A DNA stretch of 40,191 nt from Cupriavidus sp. UYMMa02A (GTDB taxonomy: Bacteria > Pseudomonadota > Gammaproteobacteria > Burkholderiales > Burkholderiaceae), in NCBI GenBank assembly GCA_001725945.1, contig LRMT01000291.1:1-40191 (forward strand), in the 5' to 3' direction. Position 1 is the stretch's first letter, and every line of letters begins with the position of its first letter. Of this stretch, positions 25,841 through 35,330 are shown one piece after another. The position numbers and the translations under genes were made by a program. The notes beneath the pieces were generated by a model. The model had not been told where the DNA came from. It made no database searches and was given only the letters and a program-made list of their open reading frames with translations.

Positions 25841-26098
25841 TCAGGCGGCCAGCAACGGCGCCAGGCCGCCCTGGCGGTCCAATGCGGAGAGGTCGTCGAA
25901 ACCGCCGACGTGGGTGTCGTCGATATAGATCTGCGGCACGGTGCGGCGGCCGGTGCGCGACATCATTTCCTCGCGCTTGCCGGGTTCGCGGTCGATCAAA
26001 ACCTTCTCGATGGTCTCGACGCCCTTGGACTTGAGCAGGCGCTCAGCCATCACGCAATAAGGGCACACCTGTGTGCTGTACATGACGACGCGGGCCAT
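25841..26098 (-). CDS. grxC: Glutaredoxin 3
   Basis: An 85-residue monothiol-disulfide oxidoreductase using glutathione. MARVVMYSTQVCPYCVMAER has the dithiol active site CPYC at residues 12-15. RRTVPQIYIDDTHVGGFDDL holds the cis-Pro (TVP) and the glutathione-binding GGFDDL. Length and motifs are standard. It stands in the series rhodanese - grxC - secB - gpsA on the minus strand; gshA and gshB further right make its glutathione. Confidence 0.94.
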   Translation of the reverse strand: MARVVMYSTQVCPYCVMAERLLKSKGVETIEKVLIDREPGKREEMMSRTGRRTVPQIYIDDTHVGGFDDLSALDRQGGLAPLLAA

Positions 26099-26187
26099 GC
26101 GGTTCTCCTTCGATACTCAACGCCGCCGGCCTCCGCGAGCGGGATCCGGCGTGATGTGACGGACAGGCCGGCCAGTCAGGCGCGGCT

Positions 26188-26599
26188 TACTTGATGACCG
26201 GTAGACCGGCCTGCTGCCAGGCGGCGAGGCCGCCTTCGAGCACATAGGTCTCACTGTACCCGGCTTCCTTGAGCGCTGCCTGAGCCTTGCCCAGGCCCTG
26301 GCCGGTCTGCGATACCACGATGATGGGGACGGTCTTGTCCTTTGCAAGCCCGGCGCGCGCGAGGCCAGGTCGGCCAGCGGGGCGCTCTTCGCTTGCGGCA
26401 GGTGACCCTTGGCGTACTCGGCGGCTTCGCGAATGTCCACGACCACGGCGCCGCGCTTGTTGATCAGCTGCGTGGCGGCGACCGTATTGACGGCCTTTCC
26501 GCCCGTGCCGCGTGCAATCGTGGGCCAGGCCAGCAGGCCGCCCGAGACCACGGCGAGTGCGATCAGGGCGAGGTTGTTATAGTCAGCGAAGAAATTCAC
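26188..26599 (-). CDS. Membrane-anchored rhodanese-like protein, one frameshift
   Basis: Sulfurtransferase-fold protein of about 137 residues. GTG 26599 opens VNFFADYNNLALIALAVVSG, a membrane anchor, followed by the rhodanese domain: INKRGAVVVDIREAAEYAKG and HLPQAKSAPLADLASRA. The frame breaks near 26356. Restored, it reads LAKDKTVPIIVVSQTGQG, then a stretch ending EGGLAAWQQAGLPVIK. At the expected active-site loop I read a Ser (VVSQTGQG) instead of the catalytic Cys, so it may be a non-catalytic single-domain rhodanese. It is divergent from gpmA and 89 bp upstream of grxC. Confidence 0.75.
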
Positions 26600-26776
26600 G
26601 TTGGCATTCCGTTGGGTTGGGTCGGCGGCATTATAAAATACGCGGTTTGGCGTCCGGCCATCCGCATGCAGGCCGCAAACGGCTATTGTCGCCTCAATGT
26701 CGCCCGCCTGGCACATTGCGACACCGATGCGGCGGCGCCGGCGCACGCAGGTTACCTACTCTCTGGAAGCAGCAGC

Positions 26777-27523
26777 ATGTACAAGCTTGTCCTTATCCGC
26801 CACGGCGAATCGACGTGGAACCTTGAAAACCGCTTCACTGGCTGGGTCGACGTGGATCTCACCGACACCGGCGCCGCCCAGGCCCGCCTGGCCGGCAAGC
26901 TGCTCAAGGAGGCCGGCTTCGCCTTCGACGTGGCCTACACGTCCGTGCTCAAGCGCGCGATCCGCACGCTGTGGCACGTCCAGGACGAAATGGACCAGAT
27001 GTGGATCCCGGTGCGCAACGAATGGCGCCTGAACGAGCGCCACTACGGTGCGCTGGCGGGCCTGAACAAGGCAGAAACCGCCGCCAAGTTCGGCGACGAG
27101 CAGGTGCTGGTGTGGCGCCGCAGCTATGACACCCCGCCGCCGGCACTCGAGCCGACCGATCCGCGTGCCTCGTACGACGACCCGCGCTACGCGAACGTGC
27201 CGCGCGAAGAGATCCCGCTGACCGAATGCCTGAAGGATACCGTGGCTCGCGTGCTGCCATTGTGGAACGAATCCATCGCTCCCGACATCCAATCGGGCAA
27301 GCGCGTGGTCATTGCCGCTCATGGCAACAGCATTCGCGCGCTGGTTAAGTACCTGGATCAGATTTCGGATGACGACATCGTCGGCCTCAACATTCCCAAC
27401 GGCACCCCGCTCGTCTACGAGCTGGACGCCAGCCTGCGCCCCCTGCGCCACTACTACCTGGGCGACCAGGAAGCCATCGCCGCCTCGCTGGCGGCCGTGG
27501 CCAGCCAGGGCAAGGCCCGCTGA
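26777..27523 (+). CDS. gpmA: 2,3-bisphosphoglycerate-dependent phosphoglycerate mutase
   Basis: Interconverts 3- and 2-phosphoglycerate in glycolysis and gluconeogenesis. 248 residues, intact. MYKLVLIRHGESTWNLENRF contains the phosphorylated His in RHGE. TSVLKRAIRTLWHV, NEWRLNERHYGALAGLNKAE, YDDPRYANVP and IPLTECLKDT are hallmark segments. The second catalytic His is in VVIAAHGNSIRALVKYL. ATG 26777 is preceded by GGAAG at 26765-26769. Divergent from the rhodanese gene and followed by the protease gene 172 bp later. Confidence 0.96.
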   Translation: MYKLVLIRHGESTWNLENRFTGWVDVDLTDTGAAQARLAGKLLKEAGFAFDVAYTSVLKRAIRTLWHVQDEMDQMWIPVRNEWRLNERHYGALAGLNKAETAAKFGDEQVLVWRRSYDTPPPALEPTDPRASYDDPRYANVPREEIPLTECLKDTVARVLPLWNESIAPDIQSGKRVVIAAHGNSIRALVKYLDQISDDDIVGLNIPNGTPLVYELDASLRPLRHYYLGDQEAIAASLAAVASQGKAR

Positions 27524-27695
27524 AGACCCACCGGGCGGCATGCGCCAGCCATGGTGCGGCCGCCCACCGACCGCCGGTACGTGACAGGCCTTTTTCTCCA
27601 CATCGACTTATACTGTCGGACAAACCGCCCTGCGCCCCGGCGCGCGGCGGCGGCAGCCGGCATAATCCCCCTACGTACACGTTCAGGCAGCCCTC

Positions 27696-29294
27696 ATGCG
27701 TAAGACGCTCAAGAACATCAGCCTCGTTTCGGTCGGACTTGTCGCCGGCGTGCTCGCCACGCTGCAGATTTCGGCAACCGCGCAGAATTCATCCGGCCCG
27801 TTGCCACTGGACCAGTTGCGGCTGATGGCCGACATCTTCGGGCAGATCAAGCGCGAATACGTGGAGCCGGTCGATGACAAGAAGCTGCTGACCGAAGCCA
27901 TCAAGGGCATGGTCGCCAGCCTCGACCCGCACTCGGCCTACCTGGACGAGAAGGACTTCAAGGAACTGCAGGAAGGCACGCGCGGCCGCTTCGCGGGTCT
28001 GGGCATCGAGATTTCGCAGGAAGAAGGCCTGGTCAAGGTCATCAACCCGATCGAGGACACGCCCGCGTTCCGCGCCGGCATCCAGCCCGGCGACCTGATC
28101 ACCCGTATCGATGACAAGCCCGTGCGCGGCCTGCCGCTGGAGCAGGCGGTCAAGCGCATGCGCGGCGCGCCCGGCACCAAGGTCACGCTGACGATCTATC
28201 GCAAGAGCGAGGAGCGGACCTTCCCGGTTTCCATCACCCGCGCCGAAATCCGCGTCCAGTCGGTCAAGACCAAGATGCTGGATAACAACACTGTCGGCTG
28301 GGTGCGCCTGACGAGCTTCCAGGAACGCACGGTCGCGGACCTGGGCCGCAGGCTGAACGAGATGGCCCAGAAGAACCCGGGCCTGAAGGGCATCATCCTG
28401 GATCTGCGCAACAACGGCGGCGGCGTGCTGCAAGGCGCGGTCGGCGTGGCGGCAGCGTTCCTGCCGGACGACTCGACGGTCGTCTCCACCAACGGCCAGG
28501 TGCCCGACGCCAAGCGCATGTACAAGGCGACGTTCAACAACTACCGCCTGTCGTCGCTCGAGGACGATCCGCTCAAGGACCTGCCGGCGCTGTACAAGAA
28601 GATCCCGATGGTCGTGCTGACCAACGCCTATTCGGCGTCGGCGTCCGAGATCGTGGCCGGCGCGCTGCAAGACCACCACCGCGCGCTGATCATGGGCAAG
28701 ACTACGTTCGGCAAGGGTTCGGTGCAGACGGTGCGGCCGCTGACCAATGACACCGGCATCAAGCTGACCATCGCGTACTACTACACGCCGTCGGGCAAGT
28801 CGATCCAGGCCAAGGGCATCCGTCCGGACATCCCGGTGGATCAGAACCCCGAAGGCGATCCGGACGACGCGCTGATCACGCGCGAAATCGACACCGAGCG
28901 CCACCTGCATAACAAGCAGGAATCGGAAGAGCCGGAAATGACCGAGCGCGAGCAGCGCCGCGTGGACGAACTGCGCCGCCTCGAAGAGGAAAACGCGAAG
29001 AAGACGCCGGAAGAACGCGAGAAGGAGCGCCGCAAGAAGCCCGTGGAATTCGGCTCGGCCGAAGACTTCATGCTGCAGCAGGCGATTGCCCAGCTCGACG
29101 GCAAGCCGGTCAAGCGCTCCAAGTCGAAGCTCGAAACCAACCCGCCGTCCGACAAGCCGGCCAAGGCAGCGCCCGCCAAGAAGGGCGCCAGCGCCCCCGC
29201 GGCCAAGCCCGCCGCACCGGCGCCCGGCAAGCAGCCGCCGGCCAGTGCCCCGATCGGCGAGCCGCTGGGCACGCCGACCGGCAAGGCGCCCTGA
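27696..29294 (+). CDS. ctpA: S41 family C-terminal processing protease
   Basis: Periplasmic serine protease with a Ser/Lys dyad, 532 residues, intact. The signal anchor is LKNISLVSVGLVAGVLATL. The PDZ domain spans about 95-180 (GRFAGLGIEISQEEGLVKVI, FRAGIQPGDLITRIDDKPV). The catalytic core shows LRNNGGGVLQGAVGVAAAFL, the nucleophile Ser in NAYSASASEIVAGALQDH and the Lys in GKTTFGKGSVQTVRPL. After residue 400 comes a charged Glu/Arg/Lys coil (TEREQRRVDELRRLEEENAK), then an Ala/Pro/Lys tail of about 60 residues of low complexity. The tail is longer than in short CtpA proteins. A strong terminator follows. Confidence 0.94.
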   Translation: MRKTLKNISLVSVGLVAGVLATLQISATAQNSSGPLPLDQLRLMADIFGQIKREYVEPVDDKKLLTEAIKGMVASLDPHSAYLDEKDFKELQEGTRGRFAGLGIEISQEEGLVKVINPIEDTPAFRAGIQPGDLITRIDDKPVRGLPLEQAVKRMRGAPGTKVTLTIYRKSEERTFPVSITRAEIRVQSVKTKMLDNNTVGWVRLTSFQERTVADLGRRLNEMAQKNPGLKGIILDLRNNGGGVLQGAVGVAAAFLPDDSTVVSTNGQVPDAKRMYKATFNNYRLSSLEDDPLKDLPALYKKIPMVVLTNAYSASASEIVAGALQDHHRALIMGKTTFGKGSVQTVRPLTNDTGIKLTIAYYYTPSGKSIQAKGIRPDIPVDQNPEGDPDDALITREIDTERHLHNKQESEEPEMTEREQRRVDELRRLEEENAKKTPEEREKERRKKPVEFGSAEDFMLQQAIAQLDGKPVKRSKSKLETNPPSDKPAKAAPAKKGASAPAAKPAAPAPGKQPPASAPIGEPLGTPTGKAP

Positions 29295-29310
29295 GCGGCA
29301 CCCTGACCAG

Positions 29311-29335
29311 AAGCGGCCCCGCGGGGCCGCTTTTT
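29311..29335 (+). terminator. Intrinsic terminator after ctpA
   Basis: AAGCGGCCCC (29311-29320) and GGGGCCGCTT (29323-29332) form a perfect 10-bp stem around a very tight GC centre, with five T (29331-29335). It separates ctpA from moeB, which begins 32 bases later. Confidence 0.88.
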
Positions 29336-29366
29336 ACATTGCACGTTCTTTCCTGAGCATCGCGCC

Positions 29367-30114
29367 ATGAACGACGATCAACTGCTGCGCTACTCGCGCC
29401 ATATCCTGCTCGATGAACTCGGCATTGAAGGCCAGGAGCGCCTGCTGGGTGCCCACGCGCTGGTGATCGGCGCGGGCGGCTTGGGCGCCGCTGCCCTGCC
29501 CTACCTGACGTCGGCCGCGTCGGGCGCATCAGCGTGGTCGACAACGACCACGTGGACCTGACCAACCTCCAGCGCCAGATCATCCACACCACGGACAATG
29601 TCGGGCGCTGAAGGTGGAATCGGCGCGCGAGGGCATGCTGCGCATCAACCCTGGCGTGCAGGTGGAGGTCATCGCCGCGCGCGTCGGCGATGCCGAACTG
29701 GACCAGCTCGTGGCGCAGGCCGATGTGGTGCTCGACTGCTGCGACAACTTCGCTACGCGCCAGGCCGTCAATCGCGCCTGCGTGCACCACCGCGTGCCGC
29801 TGGTGTCGGGCGCGGCGCTGCGCTTCGACGGCCAGATCAGCGTCTTCGATCGCCGCCAGGACAATGCACCTTGCTATGCGTGCCTGTTCCCGCCGTCAGA
29901 GCCGGCGCCGGAAGTCGCATGCGCGACCATGGGCGTGTTCGCGCCGCTGGTGGGCATGGTAGGCACTGTGCAGGCAGCCGAAGCACTCAAGCTCCTTACC
30001 GGCGTGGGCCAGAGCCTGGCCGGGCGGCTGCTGATGGTCGATGCGATGACGATGGAGTGGACCACGATGCAGCTCGCGCGCACGCCCGACTGCCCCGTGT
30101 GCTCGGGACACTAA
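29367..30114 (+). CDS. moeB: MoeB/ThiF family sulfur-carrier adenylyltransferase, two frameshifts
   Basis: E1-like enzyme that adenylates the C-terminus of a ubiquitin-like sulfur carrier (MoaD or ThiS) for molybdopterin or thiazole synthesis. MNDDQLLRYSRHILLDELGI opens it, with the ATP-binding GAGGLGAAALPYLTSA. One base is lost near 29516 and another near 29608; restored, the middle reads VGRISVVDNDHVDLTNLQRQ and IIHTTDNVGRLKVESAR. The remainder has VVLDCCDNFATRQAVNRAC and two zinc CxxC pairs (CYACLFP and CPVCSGH), plus EVACATMGVFAPLVGMVG. About 249 residues, the MoeB length without a rhodanese extension. It ends 4 bases into the convergent selU. Confidence 0.9.
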
Positions 30115-31210
30115 CGCACCGAACGCTCTCGCAGCCAGGCCGTCACCGCGGCGCGGTCGCCGCGGAACACGATGCGCGCGGCGCGGCTCTGCTGCTGGTA
30201 CGCGTACATCGGGTCGTAATAGTCGCGCAGCAGCACTTCGATCCAGCCGCGGTGCAGGCCCGCTTCGCCCTGTTCCGCCTGGCAAATCAGCGCCTGGTCG
30301 AGCAATGCCGACAGGCGCGCATAGCGCTCGCCGCCCAGGCGCCGAGAGATGGCCGCCATGGCGTCGCGCAGGCGCGTTGCATAGGCCTCGAAACCCGCCA
30401 CCGGACCCAGCCGGTCGATGTGCTCCAGCGCCAGGCCCTGCACATAGTCGCGCAGCACGCGCTCCACGCGTTCCTCGAGCGACGCCTCGAGCCATACCAG
30501 CGGGCTGGCCTGCATGCGTTGCCACAGCGCCATCGGCAGGTCGCGGCCACCGATGAAACGGCCTTCGTCCTCGACCACGAGTGCACGGTAACCCGCATCC
30601 GTGCGACGCAGCAGGTCGATGGCCAGGGCATTCTCGAAATCGATCTGCGGCGGCTGCGCCTGCGCGCGGCGCCCGAATGCGGAGCCGCGGTGGCGGGCCA
30701 GGCCTTCCAGGTCCACCGCCGCCGCCACGTCGACGATCACGTCGGTCTTGCCAGTGCCGGTCAGGCGCCCAGCACGAAGAAATCCTGCGTGGCCACGGCT
30801 TCGGCGATCGCCTCCATCAGGAAGCTGCGCATGGCCTTGTAGCCGCCCGTCACGCGCGGATAGTCGACGCCTGCCACGTCGCGCAGCCACTGCTGCGCGA
30901 TCTGCGAGCGCAGTCCGCCGCGGAAGCAGTACAGGTAGCCGTCGGGATGCTTGCTCGCAAAATCCGCCCAGCCGGCGATGCGCGCGGCCTTGAGATCGCC
31001 GGATACCAGTTGGTGTCCCAGCTCGATCGCCGCCTCCTGCCCCTTCTCCGCATAGCAAAGGCCGACCTGGTGCCGCTCCTCGTCGTTCATCAGCGGCAGG
31101 TTGACTGCGGCCGGGAAGGCGCCGCGCATGAATTCCTGCGGCGCGCGCACGTCCATCAGCGGCACGCCGCTCAGGAACAGCCGCCGGAAATCAGTTGAAT
31201 CCTCGCGCAT
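30111..31210 (-). CDS. selU: tRNA 2-selenouridine synthase SelU/MnmH, one frameshift
   Basis: Replaces sulfur by selenium at the wobble 2-thiouridine of some tRNAs. The N-terminal rhodanese domain opens MREDSTDFRRLFLSGVPLMD, then VRAPQEFMRGAFPAAVNLPL and YLYCFRGGLRSQIAQQWLRD with the active Cys in YCFRGG. After ATQDFFVLG one base is missing near 30767. The next frame starts with the P-loop GLTGTGKTD (Walker A) and has AVDLEGLARHRGSAFGR, QPPQIDFENALAIDLL and FIGGRDLPMALWQRM. About 366 residues, normal. Its ATG overlaps the selD stop (TGATG), so the two are translationally coupled. Confidence 0.92.
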
Positions 31211-32251
31211 CAATTGACCTCTACTGCGTACTCTGCACGTGCGCCGAGCTCGCCGATCGGGGCAAGCTCCAGCCCCAGCCGGGTGCAGGTTTCGAGAACG
31301 CCGCCTCTCCCGCGGCTCGACCGCCACCAGCAGGCCGCCGCTGGTCTGCGGATCGCACAGCAGGGCCCGCTGCTCGGCACTGAGCGCACCGATGCGATGC
31401 CCATAGCTGTCGAAATTGCGCTGGGTGCCACCGGGCACGCAGCCGGCATCGATATAGCGCAGGATTTCCGGCAGCACCGGCACCGCGGCGAAATCGAGCC
31501 GAGCGGTCAGGCCGCTGCCATCGGCCATCTCGACCAGGTGGCCGAGCAGGCCGAAGCCCGTGACGTCGGTCATAGCGCGCACGCCGGGCAGCCGGCCGAA
31601 CGCGCTGCCCGGACGGTTCAGCACGCACATCCAGTCGCGCGCCACGTGGGCGTGCTCGGGACGCAGCAGCCCCTTCTTCTCGGCCGTGGTCAGCACGCCG
31701 ATACCGATGGGCTTGGTCAGGTAGAGGCGGCAGCCGGCCACGGCCGTGTCGTTGCGCTTCATGTGGGCGCGGTCGACCATGCCGGTCACCGCCAGCCCGA
31801 AGATCGGCTCCGGCGCATCGATCGAATGGCCGCCGGCAAGCGGAATGCCGGCGGCGTCGCACGCCTGGCGGCCGCCCGCCACGACCTCGCGCGCGACTTC
31901 GGGTGGCAGCACATTGACCGGCCAGCCCAGGATCGCGATGGCCATCAGCGGATCGCCACCCATGGCATAGATGTCGCTGATGGCGTTGGTCGCGGCGATA
32001 CGGCCGAAGTCGAACGGGTCATCGACGATCGGCATGAAAAAGTCCGTGGTGGACACCACGCCGCGGCCGCTGTCGTCGCCGTCGATCGCGTAGACGGCAG
32101 CGTCATCGCGCGAGGCATTGCCGACCCACAGGCGCGGGTCCAGGTTCTGCGCGCCGCTGCCGGCCAGGATCACGTCGAGCACCTTTGGGGAAATCTTGCA
32201 GCCACAGCCGGCCCCGTGGCTGTATTGCGTCAGGCGAATGGATTCGGCCAT
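31210..32251 (-). CDS. selD: Selenide, water dikinase SelD, frameshift near the end
   Basis: Makes selenophosphate, the selenium donor for SelU. Start ATG 32251: MAESIRLTQYSHGAGCGCKI contains the active-site Cys (a Cys rather than selenocysteine form). VYAIDGDDSGRGVVSTTDFF, NAISDIYAMGGDPLMAIAIL, ILGWPVNVLP, AGGHSIDAPEPIFGLAVTG and MTDVTGFGLLGHLVEMA are core ATP-binding segments. Near 31300-31315 two bases appear lost, after LLCDPQTSGGLLVAVEP. The restored end is LETCTRLGLELAPIGELGA and AEYAVEVN, with its stop at 31210. About 347 residues. No selA, selB or SECIS is visible, so here selenium use seems directed to tRNA. Confidence 0.93.
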
Positions 32252-32399
32252 GGTCGTGGCTCCTGTGCGGCGGTCTGGATGAAGAAAGGAATCGGAATGA
32301 GAAGGGTTACTGCAGGCGGGCAAGCAACTCGGCGGCGCCGGATGCGCCACGCGGGGATGCCGGCCGCCGCTGCAGGCAGCCTGGCAGGAAGACAGCGGC

Positions 32400-32879
32400 T
32401 TATTGCTCGCCCGGCTCCATCTGCGACTGCAGGTAATTCTGCAGGCCGACCTTGTCGATCAGGTCAAGCTGCGTCTCCAGGTACTCGATATGCTCCTCGG
32501 TGTCGGTGAGGATATCGACCAGGATCTCGCGGCTCACGTAATCGCCGACGGATTCGCAGTAGGCAATGCCTTCCTTGACGGTGGCGTGCGCGGTCTGCTC
32601 CAGCTTCAGGTCGCACTTGAGCATTTCGGGCGTGTCTTCGCCGAGCAGCAGCTTGTGCAGATCCTGCAGGTTCGGCAGGCCGTCGAGCATCAGGATGCGT
32701 TCGATCAGCCGGTCGGCGTGCTTCATTTCGCCGATCGATTCCTTGTACTCCACGTCGCCGAGCTTCTTCAAGCCCCAGTGGCGATACATGCGGGCATGCA
32801 GGAAATACTGGTTGATCGCGGTCAGCTCGTTCTTGAGCTGGGCATTCAGATGCTGGATGACCTTCTTGTCACCTTTCAT
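32400..32879 (-). CDS. bfr: Bacterioferritin
   Basis: Subunit of the 24-mer heme-containing iron store. 159 residues, intact. MKGDKKVIQHLNAQLKNELT starts helix A; the ferroxidase ligands fall in NELTAINQYFLHARM (Glu18) and ESIGEMKHADRLIERIL (Glu51, His54), with the heme-ligand Met52 in EMKHAD. LPNLQDLHKLLLGEDTPEM and ILTDTEEHIEYLETQLDLI (Glu127, His130) complete the site. ATG 32879 has GGAG about 10 bases upstream on the minus strand. Its upstream neighbour on the same strand is bfd, its natural partner for iron release. Confidence 0.95.
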   Translation of the reverse strand: MKGDKKVIQHLNAQLKNELTAINQYFLHARMYRHWGLKKLGDVEYKESIGEMKHADRLIERILMLDGLPNLQDLHKLLLGEDTPEMLKCDLKLEQTAHATVKEGIAYCESVGDYVSREILVDILTDTEEHIEYLETQLDLIDKVGLQNYLQSQMEPGEQ

Positions 32880-32918
32880 GGGTGGCTCCTGTTGCATCGG
32901 GCCCGCGCACAAACACGA

Positions 32919-32937
32919 ACGGCGCCAGAGGCGCCGT
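32919..32937. terminator. Perfect hairpin between bfd and bfr
   Basis: ACGGCGCC and GGCGCCGT are perfect 8-bp arms around AGA. It lies between bfd and bfr. On the minus strand the following bases (TCGTGTTTG) are only moderately T-rich, so it may be a weak terminator or an mRNA-stabilising element that sets different bfd and bfr levels. Confidence 0.45.
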
Positions 32938-33005
32938 ATGCAGTCGAATGAAAATGCGAATGCGCAAAAACGCGCCGCGAACTCTGATTCAGTTCATGGG
33001 CGCGT

Positions 33006-33311
33006 TCAAGCCACCAGCTCCTGGCGCTGTTCGTTCGCGACTGCCGGGTCCCGAGTGTCCATTATGGTACATGTGGTGGACACGGAACAGGTGGAAATCT
33101 CCACCACCTGGATGCTGGCGATCGTGGCTGCGGTCACCTTGCGCGCGGCCGCAACGCCTTCCTGGAGCACCTGCTGGGCGCAGTCACGGCAACGTCCGCA
33201 ACACGTCCCGACGCCAAGCGTCTCGGCCAGTTCGTCGAGCGTCTCGACGCCAAGGTGAACGGCACCATGGATTTCGCGATCGGTGATCTGGTTGCAGATG
33301 CAGACGTACAC
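33006..33311 (-). CDS. bfd: Bacterioferritin-associated ferredoxin Bfd, extended C-terminus
   Basis: Small [2Fe-2S] protein that docks on bacterioferritin and passes electrons to release stored iron. GTG 33311 is chosen because AGGAGGG lies just upstream on the minus strand and the conserved part starts at once: VYVCICNQITDREIHGAV (CxC pair), LAETLGVGTCCGRCRDCAQQ (CxxC region). The usual protein is about 64-75 residues; this has 101, with a tail IASIQVVEISTCSVSTTCTI holding two more Cys. The tail is in frame and could be real or due to an undetected indel. A candidate Fur box lies about 66 bp upstream. Confidence 0.88.
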   Translation of the reverse strand: MYVCICNQITDREIHGAVHLGVETLDELAETLGVGTCCGRCRDCAQQVLQEGVAAARKVTAATIASIQVVEISTCSVSTTCTIMDTRDPAVANEQRQELVA

Positions 33312-33377
33312 AACTCCCTCCTTGGGCGCTGGCGGCACCGGCATGCCGCTCTAATGAACGTCAGAATACCAAAGATC

Positions 33378-33396
33378 GAAAATGATAACAATTCCC
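33378..33396 (-). promoter_or_regulatory. Candidate Fur box upstream of bfd
   Basis: GAAAATGATAACAATTCCC matches the 19-bp Fur consensus GATAATGATAATCATTATC at 14 of 19 positions by my count, in a locally AT-rich patch unlike the surrounding DNA. It is 66 bp upstream of the bfd start. Fur repression of bfd under iron plenty is the established pattern in other proteobacteria. Confidence 0.7.
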
Positions 33397-33523
33397 ATTA
33401 ATCCACAAACCGACATGTGGGATTCCGATCACCTGTCCGGCTCGAACAAGGGAATTTTGCAGCACATCCCCTCCGGGGAAGTGATGATCTGTGCGCCGAT
33501 TTTGCTGAAAAACCCTTCAAAAA

Positions 33524-35281
33524 CTAGGGCTTAGCGAGCAGGCGCAAAGCGGTCGCCTGCTCTTCAGGCTCATAGGCCTCGAGCACCTGGTCGACGAGCG
33601 GCTCGAGCCGGGCGCAATCGGCGTGCAGGACTTCCTGCTTGACCCGCAGCAATTGCGCCGGATGCATCGAGAATTCGCGCAGGCCCATGCCCAGCAGCAG
33701 GCGCGTCATGCTTGGGTCCCCCGCCATTCGCCGCACACCGCCACTGGCACCCCGGCGCGATTGGCTTCGCGGATGGTGCGCGCAATCAGTTGCAGCACGG
33801 CCGGGTGCATCGGATCAAACAGGTGCGCCACGGCGTTGTCGGCACGGTCGATGGCCAGCGTGTACTGCGTCAGGTCATTGGTGCCGATCGACAGGAAATC
33901 CATGCGCCGCAGGAACAGCGGCAGCAACAGCACCGCCGCCGGGATCTCGATCATCGCGCGACCTTCATGCCCGGATCGTAGGGTTCGCCGCGCTGGTCCA
34001 GCTGGCGCTTGGCCTGCGCGAGCAGCTCCAGTGTCTGGTCGATCTCGCGCGCATGCGACAGCATCGGCACCAGCAGCCGCACCGGCCCGAATGCCGATGC
34101 GCGCAGCAGTGCGCGCAGCTGCGTCAGGAACATGCCGGGTTCGGACAGCGACCAGCGGATCGCACGCAGCCCGAGCGCCGGGTTCAGCGCGGTCTCGAAA
34201 TCGTCGCTGCGGCCGTCCAGCGGCTTGTCGGCGCCGATGTCGATGGTGCGGATGGTCACCGGCAGGCCGTGCATGGCCTCCACGGCGCCGCGATAGGCTG
34301 CGAACTGCTCGTCCTCGCCAGGCAGTTCGCCGCGCCGGTTCATGAACAGGAATTCCGAGCGGAACAGGCCCACGCCCACGGCGCCGGCGGTCAGTGCGGC
34401 GCCGGCATCCTCGGCCATCTCGATATTGGCCAGCAGGTCGATCTCCTGGCCATCCAGCGTGACCGCCGGCGTATGCCGCAAGCGCTGCAGGCGCTTCTTT
34501 TCGAGCGCGCGTTCGCTCTGGCGGTGACGGTACTCCTCGAGGATGATCGCGGACGGATCGACGATCACCAGCCCGGCGTCGCCGTCGATGATGATCCAGT
34601 CGTCCTGCCGGATCAGCTCGCTGGCGCTCTGCACGCCCACCGCGGCCGGAATATCGAGGCTGCGCGCGACGATCGCGGTGTGCGAGGTGCGCCCGCCAAC
34701 GTCGGTCACGAAACCGTGGAACACCGTGTGGCGAAACTGCAGCATGTCGGCCGGCGCGATGTCGTGCGCGACCACGATGACGCCCGGCGCCGCCTCGCCG
34801 TCGGCGGCCAGCGCCGGAACCGGAGCCGGCGCCAGCACCGGCGCACCGGCCAGCACCTTGAGAATCCGTTCCACGACCTGGTGGATGTCGGCCTTGCGCT
34901 CGCGCAGGTATCGTCCTCGATCTCGTCGAACTGGCGCATCAGCTCTTCGAGCCGCGTGGTCAGCGCCCACTCCGCGTTGTAGCGGCGTCCGCGGATCAGC
35001 GCCTCGGGCTCGCGCGACAGCGCCTCGTCGTCGAGGATCATCGCGTGCACGTCCAGGAACGCGCCCATCTCCTCGGGCGCGTCGCGCGGCAGGTCGCGTT
35101 TCAGCGCGGCCAGCTCGGCCCGTACCGCGGCGCGCGCGGAACGCAGCCGCTCGACTTCGTCGTCGAGCCGGTCTTCGTCAACGAGATAGTGAGAGACATC
35201 CAGCGCGGCCGGAGCCAGAAGGTGGGCGCGGCCGATGGCGACGCCGCGGGAGATCGGGATGCCGTGCAGGGCAAATGACAT
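33524..35281 (-). CDS. ptsI: Phosphoenolpyruvate-protein phosphotransferase (enzyme I), several frameshifts
   Basis: First protein of the PTS relay: takes phosphate from PEP and gives it to HPr. ATG 35281: MSFALHGIPISRGVAIGRAH. The HPr-binding and phospho-His domains follow, with the active His in VGGRTSHTAIVARSLDIP. The PEP-binding barrel has LFRSEFLFMNRRGELPGEDE, ALNPALGLRAIRWSLSEPG and MDFLSIGTNDLTQYTLAIDR, then VAVCGE and the C-terminal cap FSMHPAQLLRVKQEV. Breaks occur near 34910, 33957 and 33720-33730 (the last equals two lost bases). The expected total of about 586 residues is normal. It is the last gene of the EIIA(Man)-HPr-EI set. Confidence 0.93.
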
Positions 35282-35330
35282 GTGCCGCTCCGTCAGGAAC
35301 GTTCAGGAAAGCATGGTGGCGCGGCGGACC

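Noticed and set aside
27524..27695. Promoter for ctpA (TATACT near 27610, CATAAT near 27655)
   Set aside because: Neither -10-like sequence has a suitable -35 at 16-18 bp, so I did not call a promoter.
31210..32251. Selenocysteine-type SelD or SECIS element
   Set aside because: The active-site position is a Cys codon within GAGCGCK, with no in-frame TGA there.
33440..33523. Terminator after ptsI (TCCCC/GGGGA hairpin)
   Set aside because: The stem is short and no T-run follows on the minus strand.
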